Below are positions 34,972 to 44,371 of a stretch of 64,000 nt of DNA, one piece after another; position 1 is the first letter of the stretch, and each line of letters begins with the position of its first letter. The DNA is from Gemmatimonadaceae bacterium (GTDB taxonomy: Bacteria > Latescibacterota > UBA2968 > UBA8231): contig JAPOZM010000122.1 of the NCBI GenBank assembly GCA_026706075.1, positions 100,537-164,536 on the forward strand, given 5' to 3'. The notes under the pieces were generated by a model. The model was not told the DNA's origin. It saw only the letters and a list, made by a program, of their open reading frames with translations, and made no database searches. A program made the translations under genes and the position numbers.

Positions 34972-35382
34972 TCACTCTTCCTTCTCTGCGGGCTCCTCGG
35001 GCACCACCGCGGGGCTATCGGCCCCGGGGCGGTCGAGAAGCTCGACGATGCACATCTCGGCGCCATCGCCACGGCGGGTGCCGGTCTTGACCAGGCGTGT
35101 GTAACCTCCGTGCCGCTCGGCGTAGCGAGGGGCGATCTCTTCGAAGAGCCTGGCCACGATCGACTTGTCCGGTATGTGACGCAGCACCTGGCGACGGGCA
35201 TGCAGATCGCCGCGCTTGGCAAAGGTGATCATGTGCTCCGCGGTGCGCCGCAGAACCCTGCCGCGGGCATCGGTGGTCCGAACCTGTTCGTGGGCGAAGA
35301 GGCTGCTCACCATGTTGGCGATCATCGCCCTCCGGTGGCTCGCCTCGCGCCCGAGCTTGGCAGTTCGTCGGCGGTGTCGCAT
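34972..35382 (-). CDS. rplQ: Ribosomal protein L17
   Basis: 136 residues, with the family start MRHRRRTAKLGREASHRRAM and a C-terminal acidic tail of about 15 residues. It binds 23S rRNA near the exit tunnel. Last gene of the alpha operon; the start lies 1 nt after the rpoA stop. Confidence 0.97.
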   Translation of the reverse strand: MRHRRRTAKLGREASHRRAMIANMVSSLFAHEQVRTTDARGRVLRRTAEHMITFAKRGDLHARRQVLRHIPDKSIVARLFEEIAPRYAERHGGYTRLVKTGTRRGDGAEMCIVELLDRPGADSPAVVPEEPAEKEE

Positions 35383-35383
35383 C

Positions 35384-36397
35384 TCAGTACTCCTCAGCCA
35401 GAGAGGCCGGCTCCTCCTCGATCTCGATATCCTCGTACTTGCTCACATCCAGGCCCCAGGAGAGGTCCATGGAGTCGAGGATCTCGCCCAGCTCATTCAG
35501 GGACTTGCGGCCGAAGTTCCGGTACTTGAGCATCTCGGCCTCGCTCTTGGAGACGAGCTCTCCGAGGGTGGAGATACCCGCCGCGCGCAGGCAGTTGGCC
35601 GATCGCACGGACAGTTCCAGTTCGTCCACCTGGGTGGCCAGCAGCCTTGCGATGCGCCTGGTCTCCTCGTCTACCTCCTTCTCGTGTCCGGCGCCGGTGG
35701 GCTCCTCCTCGAAGTTGGCGATCAGGCTGAGATGCTCGATCAGGATGCGGGCCGCCTGGGCCACGGCGTCGTCGGGGCCCATGGAGCCGTCCGTCCAGAC
35801 CTCCAGCATGAGGCGGTCGTAGTCGGTGCGCCGGCCGACGCGGGCGTTCTCGATGTCGTAGTTGACCTTCAGCACCGGAGAGTAGTTGGTGTCCAGAGGG
35901 ATCGTGCCAATGGGCTGTTCGGCGGTGCGGTTCTCCTCGGCGAAGACGTAGCCCCGGCCCTTGCCGATGGTGATCTCCAAGTTGAGGGTGACACCCTTGC
36001 CGAGAGTGGCGATGTGGAGATCTGGATTCATGATTTCCACGCTGGAGTCGATGGCAAGGTCCTTGGCGGTGAGTTCACCGCCCTTGGCTTCCACACGCAG
36101 GGTGCGGTCTTCCTCGCCGTGATACCGGATGGCCACCTCCTTGAGGTTCAGCACGATCTCGGGAACGTCCTCGCGGACCCCCGTGACGACCGAGAACTCG
36201 TGCTGCACGCCGTCGATGCTGACGGACTTGATCGCTGCGCCCTGGATCTGGGAAACCAGAACCCGACGCAGTCCGTGTCCGACGGTGACCCCGAATCCGC
36301 GCTCCAGCGGCTGGAAGGTGAACTTCCCGTAGGTGCTGGTGAGGCTTTCCCGATCGATCTCGAGAAGCCTCGGCATCTGGATGCCTTCGAGAGCCAT
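35384..36397 (-). CDS. rpoA: RNA polymerase alpha subunit
   Basis: 337 residues. N-terminal dimerisation and assembly domain (about 20-235, with FQPLERGFGVTVGHGLRRVL) and C-terminal domain (about 260-325) that binds UP elements and activators. The helix carrying the key Arg (SVRSANCLRAAGI) and NFGRKSLNELGEIL are present. It scaffolds the assembly of the beta subunits. Located between rpsD and rplQ as in most bacteria. Confidence 0.98.
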   Translation of the reverse strand: MALEGIQMPRLLEIDRESLTSTYGKFTFQPLERGFGVTVGHGLRRVLVSQIQGAAIKSVSIDGVQHEFSVVTGVREDVPEIVLNLKEVAIRYHGEEDRTLRVEAKGGELTAKDLAIDSSVEIMNPDLHIATLGKGVTLNLEITIGKGRGYVFAEENRTAEQPIGTIPLDTNYSPVLKVNYDIENARVGRRTDYDRLMLEVWTDGSMGPDDAVAQAARILIEHLSLIANFEEEPTGAGHEKEVDEETRRIARLLATQVDELELSVRSANCLRAAGISTLGELVSKSEAEMLKYRNFGRKSLNELGEILDSMDLSWGLDVSKYEDIEIEEEPASLAEEY

Positions 36398-36431
36398 GTG
36401 CTTCGCTATCCCTTGTGAAAGTCCTCGTTGC

Positions 36432-37058
36432 CTACACGCGGCTGTAGAACTCGATGACGAGTTGCTCTTCCGCCGGCGTCGGTATGTCCTCCCGGTTGCA
36501 GCGCTCCACCACGGTACCCGTGAGGTTGGCTTTGTCCACCGACAGCCACGGCACGAGTTCGCGGGAGCGGCGGAGGGACTCGTGGATGATCTCCAGCTTC
36601 CTGCTGGCCTCGACTACGGCCACCACGTCGCCCGGGGAGGTCAGGTACGACGGGATATTGACCCGGCGGCCGTTGACGGTGAAGTGGTTGTGACGCACCA
36701 GCTGTCTGGCCGCCTTGCGCGACGGCGCCAGGCCCAGGCGGTAGACGATGCTGTCGAGTCGGCTCTCGAGCAGGCGCAGGAGGTTGTCGCCGCTCACTCC
36801 GGGGACCCGCGTCGACTCGCGGTAGTACTTGCGGAACTGCCCCTCCCGCACCCCGTAGATGCGCGCCAGCTTCTGCTTGGCCCGCAGCTGAACGCTGTAC
36901 TCGGACTGCTTGCGCCGCATACCCTGGCCGTGCTGTCCGGGGCCGTAGCTGCGGCGCTCGAAGGCGCACTTCTCGAGGGTGCACCTCTCGCCCTTGAGGA
37001 ACAGCTTGGCTCCCTCCCGTCGGCAGAGCCTGCAGTTGGGTCCGGTGTACCTGCTCAT
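36432..37058 (-). CDS. rpsD: Ribosomal protein S4
   Basis: 208 residues with four cysteines in zinc-binding spacing near the N-terminus (Cys9, Cys12, Cys26, Cys31), so the zinc-containing form. S4 domain at about 98-160 (LESRLDSIVYRLGLAPSRKAARQLVRH). It binds 16S rRNA as a primary assembly protein and, in many bacteria, represses its own operon. Confidence 0.98.
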   Translation of the reverse strand: MSRYTGPNCRLCRREGAKLFLKGERCTLEKCAFERRSYGPGQHGQGMRRKQSEYSVQLRAKQKLARIYGVREGQFRKYYRESTRVPGVSGDNLLRLLESRLDSIVYRLGLAPSRKAARQLVRHNHFTVNGRRVNIPSYLTSPGDVVAVVEASRKLEIIHESLRRSRELVPWLSVDKANLTGTVVERCNREDIPTPAEEQLVIEFYSRV

Positions 37059-37079
37059 TCTCGTCGACCTCCGTCGGCC

Positions 37080-37472
37080 TCAGACACGGCGCCGCTTCGG
37101 GGGGCGGCAGCCGTTGTGGGGGATCGGTGTCTTGTCGCGGATGGCGGCGATCTCAAGCCCCGCGTTCTGGAGGGAGCGGATCGCCGAATCACGGCCCACG
37201 CCCGGACCCTTGACCCAGACCTCGACGCGGCGCAGTCCCATGTTGACCGCTTCCTGGGCGGCTCGCTCGGCGGCGAGCTGCCCGGCGAAGGGCGTCGATT
37301 TGCGGCTACCGCCGATGCCGACCTTGCCCGGCGTGGCCCAGGAGATCACGTTGCCCTCCACATCGGTGAGGGTGACGATGGTGTTGTTGAAGGTCGACAG
37401 GATGTGGGCGATGCCCAGAGCCTCCACCTTCCTCGACTTTTTGCGGCGGCGACGGCCTCTTTCGGGTGGCAA
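37080..37472 (-). CDS. rpsK: Ribosomal protein S11
   Basis: 130 residues, with the family motif STFNNTIVTLTD and the C-terminal PHNGCRPPKRRRV. The start must be TTG at 37472 since an in-frame TGA lies three codons upstream and no ATG precedes the conserved region; AGAGGA stands 10 nt before it. Forms the platform of the 30S subunit with S7 and S18. Confidence 0.96.
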   Translation of the reverse strand: MPPERGRRRRKKSRKVEALGIAHILSTFNNTIVTLTDVEGNVISWATPGKVGIGGSRKSTPFAGQLAAERAAQEAVNMGLRRVEVWVKGPGVGRDSAIRSLQNAGLEIAAIRDKTPIPHNGCRPPKRRRV

Positions 37473-37512
37473 TTCGAGTCAATCCTCTGTTGAAGTCAGT
37501 ATGTCGGACCGG

Positions 37513-37890
37513 CTACTGGGGAGCCTTCTTCTTGCCGGCAATGGCGCGCCTCGGCCCCTTCCGCGTGCGAGCGTTGGTCTGGGTCCGCTGGCCCCTGACG
37601 GGCAGGCCCCGGCGGTGGCGGAGACCCCGGTAGCAGCCCAGGTCCATGAGCCGCTTGATGTTCATGTTGACCTCGCCCCGCAGGGACCCCTCGACGCGGT
37701 ACTTGCCCTCTATGATGTTTCGCAACTGCGTGACCTGCTGCTCCGAGAGGGAGCCCACCCGGGTATCGGACGTGACCTGAGACTCCGACAGGATCGCCTC
37801 CGCCGAGGAACGGCCGATGCCGTAGATGTAGGTCAGCCCCACGTCGATGCGCTTGTCCCGTGGGAGGTCGACCCCTGCGATTCGTGCCAT
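37513..37890 (-). CDS. rpsM: Ribosomal protein S13
   Basis: 125 residues beginning MARIAGVDLPRDKRIDVGL, with the C-terminal GLPVRGQRTQTNARTRKG tail that contacts tRNA. Head protein of the 30S subunit, contacting L5 across the bridge. First gene of the alpha group, 43 nt after rpmJ. Confidence 0.98.
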   Translation of the reverse strand: MARIAGVDLPRDKRIDVGLTYIYGIGRSSAEAILSESQVTSDTRVGSLSEQQVTQLRNIIEGKYRVEGSLRGEVNMNIKRLMDLGCYRGLRHRRGLPVRGQRTQTNARTRKGPRRAIAGKKKAPQ

Positions 37891-37933
37891 GCGTGCTCTC
37901 TCCTTGTCCGCGGGACTCGAGCCCCGCGCGCTC

Positions 37934-38050
37934 CTATCCCTGGCGCTGCTTGTGCCGGGGGTTGCGCTTGCAGATGACGCGCACCACGCCGTGACGGCGG
38001 ATGATCTTGCAATCGGCGCAGCGCCTCGACACGGATGCTCGGACCTTCAT
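37934..38050 (-). CDS. rpmJ: Ribosomal protein L36
   Basis: 38 residues, MKVRASVSRRCADCKII followed by RRHGVVRVICKRNPRHKQ. Cys11, Cys14, Cys27 and His33 form the zinc site, so the zinc-containing variant. It directly follows secY with 26 nt, whereas adk, map and infA usually lie between. Confidence 0.97.
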   Translation of the reverse strand: MKVRASVSRRCADCKIIRRHGVVRVICKRNPRHKQRQG

Positions 38051-38076
38051 GGCAACTCCCTGGGTTCCGCGAGCCG

Positions 38077-39411
<1,335 letters not shown>

Positions 39412-39418
39412 GCCGGAC

Positions 39419-39883
39419 TCAGCCCGCCTCTCCGGCCAGGACCTCGAAGGAACCGCCGGCCGATTCGATCTTTTGCCGAGCCGCGCGGGAGGCGGCGTGG
39501 GCCTGGAGGGCGAGCTGGCTCGTCAACTCGCCGTCGCCGAGGATCTTCACTCGATCGCCTGCCTTACGGATCAGCCCCGCCCGCGCCAGCTCTGACGGCC
39601 CGACCTCCCCGGAGAGGCCCGCCGCCTGGATGGCTCCGACGTTGACGATCTGGTACTCGACTCGGAATCTCCGGTTCGAGAAGCCGCTCTTCGGCAGACG
39701 GCGATGCAGGGGCATCTGCCCGCCCTCGAAGCCGGTGCGGCGGCCTCGGCGGGCGCCGGACCGGGCGCGCTGGCCCTTGTGCCCGCGGCCGGCGGTCTTG
39801 CCCTTGCCGGAACCAGGGCCGTGCCCCTTGCGGGTGCTCGCCCGGCGAGAGCCGGGGGTGGGACGGAGTTCTCCGAGTCGCAT
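39419..39883 (-). CDS. rplO: Ribosomal protein L15
   Basis: 154 residues with the glycine- and arginine-rich N-terminus (GHGPGSGKGKTAGRGHKGQRAR) and the QMPLHRRLPKSGF motif. Late-assembling 50S protein. Lies between rpmD and secY in the usual order. Confidence 0.97.
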   Translation of the reverse strand: MRLGELRPTPGSRRASTRKGHGPGSGKGKTAGRGHKGQRARSGARRGRRTGFEGGQMPLHRRLPKSGFSNRRFRVEYQIVNVGAIQAAGLSGEVGPSELARAGLIRKAGDRVKILGDGELTSQLALQAHAASRAARQKIESAGGSFEVLAGEAG

Positions 39884-39895
39884 GGTCGCCGCTCC

Positions 39896-40081
39896 CTATG
39901 ATCCTTCCTGTTCCACCACCTCGACGAGGTGCACTACCTTCGCGATCATGCCGCGGATCTGCGGAGTGTCCTCGTGGACGACGACCTGATGCAGCCGCCG
40001 GATGCCGAGGGCCCGGATCGTGAGCTGCTGCTTGCGGGAGCGGCCGATGGCGCTCCGCCGCTGTGTGATGGCGAGCTTCAC
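39896..40081 (-). CDS. rpmD: Ribosomal protein L30
   Basis: 61 residues, LAITQRRSAIGRSRKQQLTIRALGI. The start codon is GTG at 40081, overlapping the rpsE stop by 4 nt (GTGA). Small 50S protein. Confidence 0.95.
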   Translation of the reverse strand: MKLAITQRRSAIGRSRKQQLTIRALGIRRLHQVVVHEDTPQIRGMIAKVVHLVEVVEQEGS

Positions 40082-40584
40082 CTAAGGCTCTCCACGGGCA
40101 CCCCGCGAAAGCGGGCCACTTCCTCGACATTGCGCAGGTGGCGCAAGCCGTCGAGGGTGGCCTTGATGGTATTGTGCGAGTTGTCCGATCCCAGGGACTT
40201 GGTGAGGATGTCGTTGATCCCTGCCAGGTCGAGGACGATGCGGACGCCGCCGCTGGCGATGACCCCGGTGCCCGGAGAGGCCGGCTTCAGCAGGACCCGT
40301 GCGGCCCCGAATCGACCGATGATCTCATGGGGGATCGTGCCCGAGGCCACGGGGATCTGGAGGATCTCCTTCTTCGCCTCCTCCGTGGCCTTGCGGATCG
40401 CCTCGGCCACCTCTCCCGCCTTTCCCGAACCTACGCCGACATGTCCGGCGCGGTCCCCGGCCACGACCATGGCGGTGAAGGAGAAGTTCCTGCCTCCCTT
40501 CCGCACATGGGATACACGCCGTACGCTGTTCTGAACGACGACTTCGGTCAGCTCGAGATTGCTCGCGTCTATTCGGGATGCCAT
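40078..40584 (-). CDS. rpsE: Ribosomal protein S5
   Basis: 168 residues with the double-stranded RNA-binding motif near the N-terminus (VVVQNSVRRVSHVRKGGRNFSF) and GVGSGKAGEVAEAIRKA. It helps with accuracy and helicase activity at the mRNA entry. Overlaps rpmD by 4 nt. Confidence 0.98.
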   Translation of the reverse strand: MASRIDASNLELTEVVVQNSVRRVSHVRKGGRNFSFTAMVVAGDRAGHVGVGSGKAGEVAEAIRKATEEAKKEILQIPVASGTIPHEIIGRFGAARVLLKPASPGTGVIASGGVRIVLDLAGINDILTKSLGSDNSHNTIKATLDGLRHLRNVEEVARFRGVPVESLR

Positions 40585-40605
40585 TCTCTCTCTCGATTCA
40601 GTCGC

Positions 40606-40968
40606 TTAGAGCTTCAGGCCACCCTCGCGAGCGCCTTCGGCGACGGCCCGCACGATACCGTGGTAGAGCAGACCCGCCCGGTCGAAGACAACCCGCTCGA
40701 CGCCCTTCTCCCGCGCCTTCGAGGCCAGCTGCCGACCCAGGGCGCGGCCCTGCTCCACCGGCGATCCTGAACGCTCGAAGTCCTTCGACAGGGTCGAGAG
40801 GCCGACGACGGAGTGGCCCGCCTGGTCGTCGATTATCTGCGCCTCGATATTGCGCAGGCTCCTGTGTACCACGAGGCGGGGGCGCTCCGGGGTTCCCACG
40901 ACCTTCTTGCGGATCCTGAACCGCCGCCGCTGGCGCGCGGCACCCTTTTTCTGCTGACGGCTGGCCAT
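40606..40968 (-). CDS. rplR: Ribosomal protein L18
   Basis: 120 residues, binds 5S rRNA with L5. Basic N-terminus and the motifs RPRLVVHRSLRNIEAQIIDD and VVFDRAGLLYHGIVRAVAEGAREGGL. Start overlaps the rplF stop by 1 nt. Confidence 0.97.
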   Translation of the reverse strand: MASRQQKKGAARQRRRFRIRKKVVGTPERPRLVVHRSLRNIEAQIIDDQAGHSVVGLSTLSKDFERSGSPVEQGRALGRQLASKAREKGVERVVFDRAGLLYHGIVRAVAEGAREGGLKL

Positions 40969-41525
40969 CAGGCGACAGCCGCCTTCCCGGCCTTCCAGTG
41001 GATGACTTCGTTCTCGTAGCGAATCCCCTTTCCCTTGTAGGGATCGGGCTTGCGCTTCTGGCGGATCTCCGCGGCCACTTGGCCCACCTTCTGCTTGTCG
41101 ATGCCGGAGACGACGATGCGGGCCTGGGCGCCGGCCACGGGGGGGGTGACCTCCAACTCCACGCCCGAGGGCGGCTCGTAGTCGACCTGGTGCGAGTAGC
41201 CCACGTTGAGGCTCAGCTTACCTCCCTCGACCTCGGCCCGGTAGCCTACGCCGAAGAGCTCCAGATTCTTCGAGAACCCCTGAGTGACGCCTTCGACGGC
41301 GTTGGCCACCAGTGAGCGGGTCAGCCCATGAAGGGCCATAGCCTCCTTGGTCTCGCCCTTGCGTCGCACCACCACCTGATTGCCGACCGCCGCCACCTCG
41401 ACGAAGTCGATGCGGTATTCGAGATCCAGGGCGCCCTTCGGGCCTTTGACCTTCACCTCGCGCCCCTGCACGTTCACCTCGACCCCCTGGGGCAGTGGAA
41501 TCGGCTGCTTCCCTACACGCGACAT
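40968..41525 (-). CDS. rplF: Ribosomal protein L6
   Basis: 185 residues, MSRVGKQPIPLPQGVEV start, two related alpha/beta domains, and the C-terminal YKGKGIRYENE motif that contacts the sarcin-ricin region of 23S rRNA. Confidence 0.98.
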   Translation of the reverse strand: MSRVGKQPIPLPQGVEVNVQGREVKVKGPKGALDLEYRIDFVEVAAVGNQVVVRRKGETKEAMALHGLTRSLVANAVEGVTQGFSKNLELFGVGYRAEVEGGKLSLNVGYSHQVDYEPPSGVELEVTPPVAGAQARIVVSGIDKQKVGQVAAEIRQKRKPDPYKGKGIRYENEVIHWKAGKAAVA

Positions 41526-41541
41526 GTTCCGCTCCGCCTCC

Positions 41542-41940
41542 CTACCAGACGCTGCACAGGAGTTCGCCGCCGATGCCCGCCCGGCGCGCGTCCCGATCGG
41601 TCATGACGCCACGGGAAGTCGAGAGGATGGCCACACCCAGCCCCCGCCGCACCCGCGGCAGCCGGTCCTTCGACGCATAGCGGCGAAGACCCGGCTTGCT
41701 GAGGCGGCGAATCCCCTGGATGATGCTCTGGTTGGAACCGTCGTAGCGCAGATAGATGCGCAACTGGCCCTGCTTGCCGTCATCATAAGAGGCGAAGTTG
41801 TCGATAAATCGTTCTTCCGCCAGCACGCGGGCGATCTCCCCCTTGAGCCTCGAAGCGGGGATCTCGACGCTGGGATGCCCAGCCTGTGCCGCATTGCGGA
41901 TCCGGGTGAGCAGGTCGGCGATGGGGTCGGTCATGCTCAT
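41542..41940 (-). CDS. rpsH: Ribosomal protein S8
   Basis: 132 residues, MSMTDPIADLLTRIRNA start and the conserved C-terminal STSRGVMTDRDAR. Primary 16S binder and, in Escherichia coli, the repressor of the spc operon; whether that holds here is not known. Met1 and Met3 are both possible starts. Confidence 0.98.
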   Translation of the reverse strand: MSMTDPIADLLTRIRNAAQAGHPSVEIPASRLKGEIARVLAEERFIDNFASYDDGKQGQLRIYLRYDGSNQSIIQGIRRLSKPGLRRYASKDRLPRVRRGLGVAILSTSRGVMTDRDARRAGIGGELLCSVW

Positions 41941-41950
41941 GGTGGACCGC

Positions 41951-42136
41951 CTACCAACTCGCCTTGGTCACCCCGGGGATCTCGCCCCGCAGTGCCAACT
42001 CGCGGAAACAGATCCGGCACAGGGCGAACTTGCGGTAGACACCCCGCGGACGACCGCAACGCTGGCACCTCGTGTACTTCCGGACCTTGAATCTCGGCTC
42101 CTGGGCCGCCTTGATCATCAGGCACTTCTTGGGCAT
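41951..42136 (-). CDS. rpsZ: Ribosomal protein S14, zinc-binding short form
   Basis: 61 residues with the CQRC-x12-CRIC zinc motif (Cys24, Cys27, Cys40, Cys43). The short zinc-dependent type, distinct from the longer zinc-free form. Usual place between rplE and rpsH. Confidence 0.97.
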   Translation of the reverse strand: MPKKCLMIKAAQEPRFKVRKYTRCQRCGRPRGVYRKFALCRICFRELALRGEIPGVTKASW

Positions 42137-42152
42137 TCGCTCTTCCGTCCGT

Positions 42153-42698
42153 TCAGTTGCTGAAAGGCACGCCGAACTGGCGAAGAAGCTCCTTGGCCTC
42201 CTCGTCGGAGCGGGCGCTGGTGACGAAGGTGATGTTCATGCCGCGGATCTGCTCGACGCGGTCGTAGACGATCTCCGGAAAGATGATCTGTTCGCGGATG
42301 CCCAGATTGTAGTTGCCGCGGCCATCGAATCCCCGGGCAGGAACCCCGCGGAAGTCGCGGGACTGGGGCAGAGCGAAATTGACCAAGCGGTCGAAAAACT
42401 CGTACATGCGGTCCCGCCGGAGGGTGACCACGGCGCCAATGGGCATCCCCTGGCGCAGCTTGAAGTTGGAGATCGCCTTCTTGGAGCGCCGCACCGCCGG
42501 CTGCTGACCGGTAATGGCCGTGAGCTCGGCCAGCACGGTATCCAGGGCCTTGGGTTCCTGCACCGCCCCTCCCACGCCAGAATTGATGACGATCTTCTCC
42601 AGCCGGGGGACCTCCATGGGGTTCCCGTACTCGAAGCGCTCGCGCAGGGTGGGGACAATCTGGCTCCTGTAGTGTTCCTTGAGTCGTGAGGTGGTCAT
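42153..42698 (-). CDS. rplE: Ribosomal protein L5
   Basis: 181 residues with the LEKIVINSGVG motif near residue 30 and the family C-terminus (NITFVTSARSDEEAKELLRQFGVPF). Binds 5S rRNA in the central protuberance and contacts S13. Confidence 0.98.
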   Translation of the reverse strand: MTTSRLKEHYRSQIVPTLRERFEYGNPMEVPRLEKIVINSGVGGAVQEPKALDTVLAELTAITGQQPAVRRSKKAISNFKLRQGMPIGAVVTLRRDRMYEFFDRLVNFALPQSRDFRGVPARGFDGRGNYNLGIREQIIFPEIVYDRVEQIRGMNITFVTSARSDEEAKELLRQFGVPFSN

Positions 42699-42709
42699 TG
42701 GTGGAACCT

Positions 42710-43027
42710 CTATTGAGAATCGATCATCTCGCCGCTTCGGGCGGCGACCCGGACACTGCGGCCGTCGTCGAGGGCCCGCCGCCGCACCCGGGTAGGCGCA
42801 TCGGTCTTGGGATCGACGACCATGACGTTGGAGATGTGGATCGAGGCTTCGCGCTCGACGATCCCTCCCTGTGGATCACGCTGCGTGGGCTTCGTGTGCT
42901 TCTTCATCATGCGCACGCCTTCGACGATGACGCGGTCCTTCTCGGGAAGGACGCGCAGGACGCGGCCTCTCCGGCCCTTGTCGTTGCCGCAGATGATCAG
43001 GACCGTGTCGTCCTTCTTGACATTCAT
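42710..43027 (-). CDS. rplX: Ribosomal protein L24
   Basis: 105 residues with a KOW motif near the N-terminus (VKKDDTVLIICGNDKGRRGRVLRV) and RMMKKHTKP. Assembly initiator of the 50S subunit near the exit tunnel. Confidence 0.97.
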   Translation of the reverse strand: MNVKKDDTVLIICGNDKGRRGRVLRVLPEKDRVIVEGVRMMKKHTKPTQRDPQGGIVEREASIHISNVMVVDPKTDAPTRVRRRALDDGRSVRVAARSGEMIDSQ

Positions 43028-43031
43028 CGAT

Positions 43032-43400
43032 CTACACCACCTCGGGGGCGAGGGAGACGATACGCATGAACTGCCGGTCTCGGAGCTCCCGCGCCACGGG
43101 GCCGAAGATGCGCGTCCCCCGGGGCTCGTTGTTCTGATCCAGGAGAACGGCGGCGTTCTCGTCGAAGCGGATGTACGACCCGTCCGGCCGCCGGAACTCC
43201 TTCTTCGTGCGCACCACCACCGCCCGGGACACCTCCCCCTCCCTGAGAGGCCCGTTGGGGATCACGTCGTGGACAGCTACCACCACGAGATCCCCGACGC
43301 CGGCGTAGCGCCGCCGGGTACCGCCGAGGACACGGATGCAGTTCGCCTTGCGCGCGCCAGCGTTGTCGGCCATGCGCAGGACTGAGTATTCCCGGACCAT
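43032..43400 (-). CDS. rplN: Ribosomal protein L14
   Basis: 122 residues, with DNAGARKANCIRVLGG and the conserved NNEPRGTRIFGPVARELR. 50S protein forming bridges with 16S rRNA. Confidence 0.98.
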   Translation of the reverse strand: MVREYSVLRMADNAGARKANCIRVLGGTRRRYAGVGDLVVVAVHDVIPNGPLREGEVSRAVVVRTKKEFRRPDGSYIRFDENAAVLLDQNNEPRGTRIFGPVARELRDRQFMRIVSLAPEVV

Positions 43401-43403
43401 GAC

Positions 43404-43667
43404 TCAGCCCGCCCTCTCGAGGATCTCGACAAGGCGCCAGCGCTTGGTCTTGCTCATGGGCCGGCACTCGCGAATGCGGACGATGTCTCCCACGCTGGAC
43501 TCGTTGCCCTCGTCGTGGGTCACGGCCTTCGTCGTCCGCGAGATTCCCTTCCCGTACAGCCGGTGGGATGAGCGAATCTCTATGCCGACGACTCGCGTCT
43601 TCTCGGTGTTGGCCTTGAGGACGCGGCCCTCTGCCAGACGTCCTCCGAAAGTCTCCCGCTCCGCCAT
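43404..43667 (-). CDS. rpsQ: Ribosomal protein S17
   Basis: 87 residues from the ATG at 43667, which has GAGGAA 4-5 nt upstream and gives the normal length. The frame is open upstream to 43709, but that would add MPMPMP-type residues encoded by the hexanucleotide repeat in the end of rpmC. The motifs GRVLKANTEKTRVVGIE and VGDIVRIRECRPMSKTKRW are typical. Confidence 0.96.
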   Translation of the reverse strand: MAERETFGGRLAEGRVLKANTEKTRVVGIEIRSSHRLYGKGISRTTKAVTHDEGNESSVGDIVRIRECRPMSKTKRWRLVEILERAG

Positions 43668-43674
43668 CGATTCC

Positions 43675-43920
43675 TCAGGCTGGTTGTGCGTCGGCATCGG
43701 CATCGGCATCGCCGCTCGCCAGGGGCCGGATGCCCGCCGTGTGTTCCTCGAGCAGGGTGCGTACCCGGGCGATCTCCCGGCGCACCTGGCGAAGCCGGAT
43801 GGGGCTGCTCAGTTGGCCGAGGGTGTGCTGGAAGCGCAGGTTGAAACTCTCCTCTTCCAGCTCCTCGAGCCGCGTGCTCAGTTCCTCGGCGCTCTGCTCT
43901 CTCAGTTCACTCGCCTTCAT
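43675..43920 (-). CDS. rpmC: Ribosomal protein L29 with acidic repeat tail
   Basis: 81 residues. The normal L29 core (KASELREQSAEELSTRLEEL to RVRTLLEEH) of about 62 residues is followed by a C-terminal extension containing DADADADA, encoded by a TCGGCA hexanucleotide repeat (plus strand 43691-43714). L29 sits by the exit tunnel and helps dock SRP and trigger factor. Confidence 0.96.
   Translation of the reverse strand: MKASELREQSAEELSTRLEELEEESFNLRFQHTLGQLSSPIRLRQVRREIARVRTLLEEHTAGIRPLASGDADADADAQPA
43691..43714. repeat. Hexanucleotide tandem repeat in rpmC
   Basis: Three full TCGGCA units (43691-43708) and degenerate flanks, encoding the alternating Asp-Ala run in the L29 tail on the minus strand. 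Change in unit number would keep the frame. Confidence 0.7.
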
Positions 43921-43927
43921 GGGATCC

Positions 43928-44338
43928 TCAACCGAGGCGTTCGACGAACCTGGTCTTGATCGGCAGTTTATGGCCCGCCCGACGCAGGGCCTCCTTGGCC
44001 ATATCCGGAGTGACGCCCGACAACTCGAACATCACTCGCCCGGGCTTTACCACGGCGACCCAGTCCTCTGGGGCGCCCTTGCCCTTGCCCATGCGTGTCT
44101 CTGCCGGCTTCTTCGTCAGCGGCTTGTCCGGGAAGATGCGGATCCACAGCTTGCCCGTACGGCTCATGGCCCGGCTGATGGCCACGCGGGCCGCTTCGAT
44201 CTGGCGGCTGGTGACCCAGCCCGGCTCCAGGGCCTTCAGCCCGAACTCTCCGAAGGAGACCAGCGCTCCGCCCTTCGTCTGGCCGCGCATGCGCCCACGG
44301 GACTGCTTGCGCCACTCGACCTTCTTCGGCATCAACAT
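43928..44338 (-). CDS. rplP: Ribosomal protein L16
   Basis: 136 residues; MLMPKKVEWRKQSRGRM is the standard L16 start, so the first ATG at 44338 is used. Contains the conserved MGKGKGAPEDWVAVVKPG loop near the A and P sites. Confidence 0.98.
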   Translation of the reverse strand: MLMPKKVEWRKQSRGRMRGQTKGGALVSFGEFGLKALEPGWVTSRQIEAARVAISRAMSRTGKLWIRIFPDKPLTKKPAETRMGKGKGAPEDWVAVVKPGRVMFELSGVTPDMAKEALRRAGHKLPIKTRFVERLG

Positions 44339-44371
44339 GGGGTCTTCGCTCTCTCGCCCTTCCCGTTCCCG

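Noticed and set aside
43667..43709. Longer S17 starting at 43709
   Set aside because: The extra residues are the frame-shifted hexanucleotide repeat in rpmC; the start at 43667 has a Shine-Dalgarno and the normal length.
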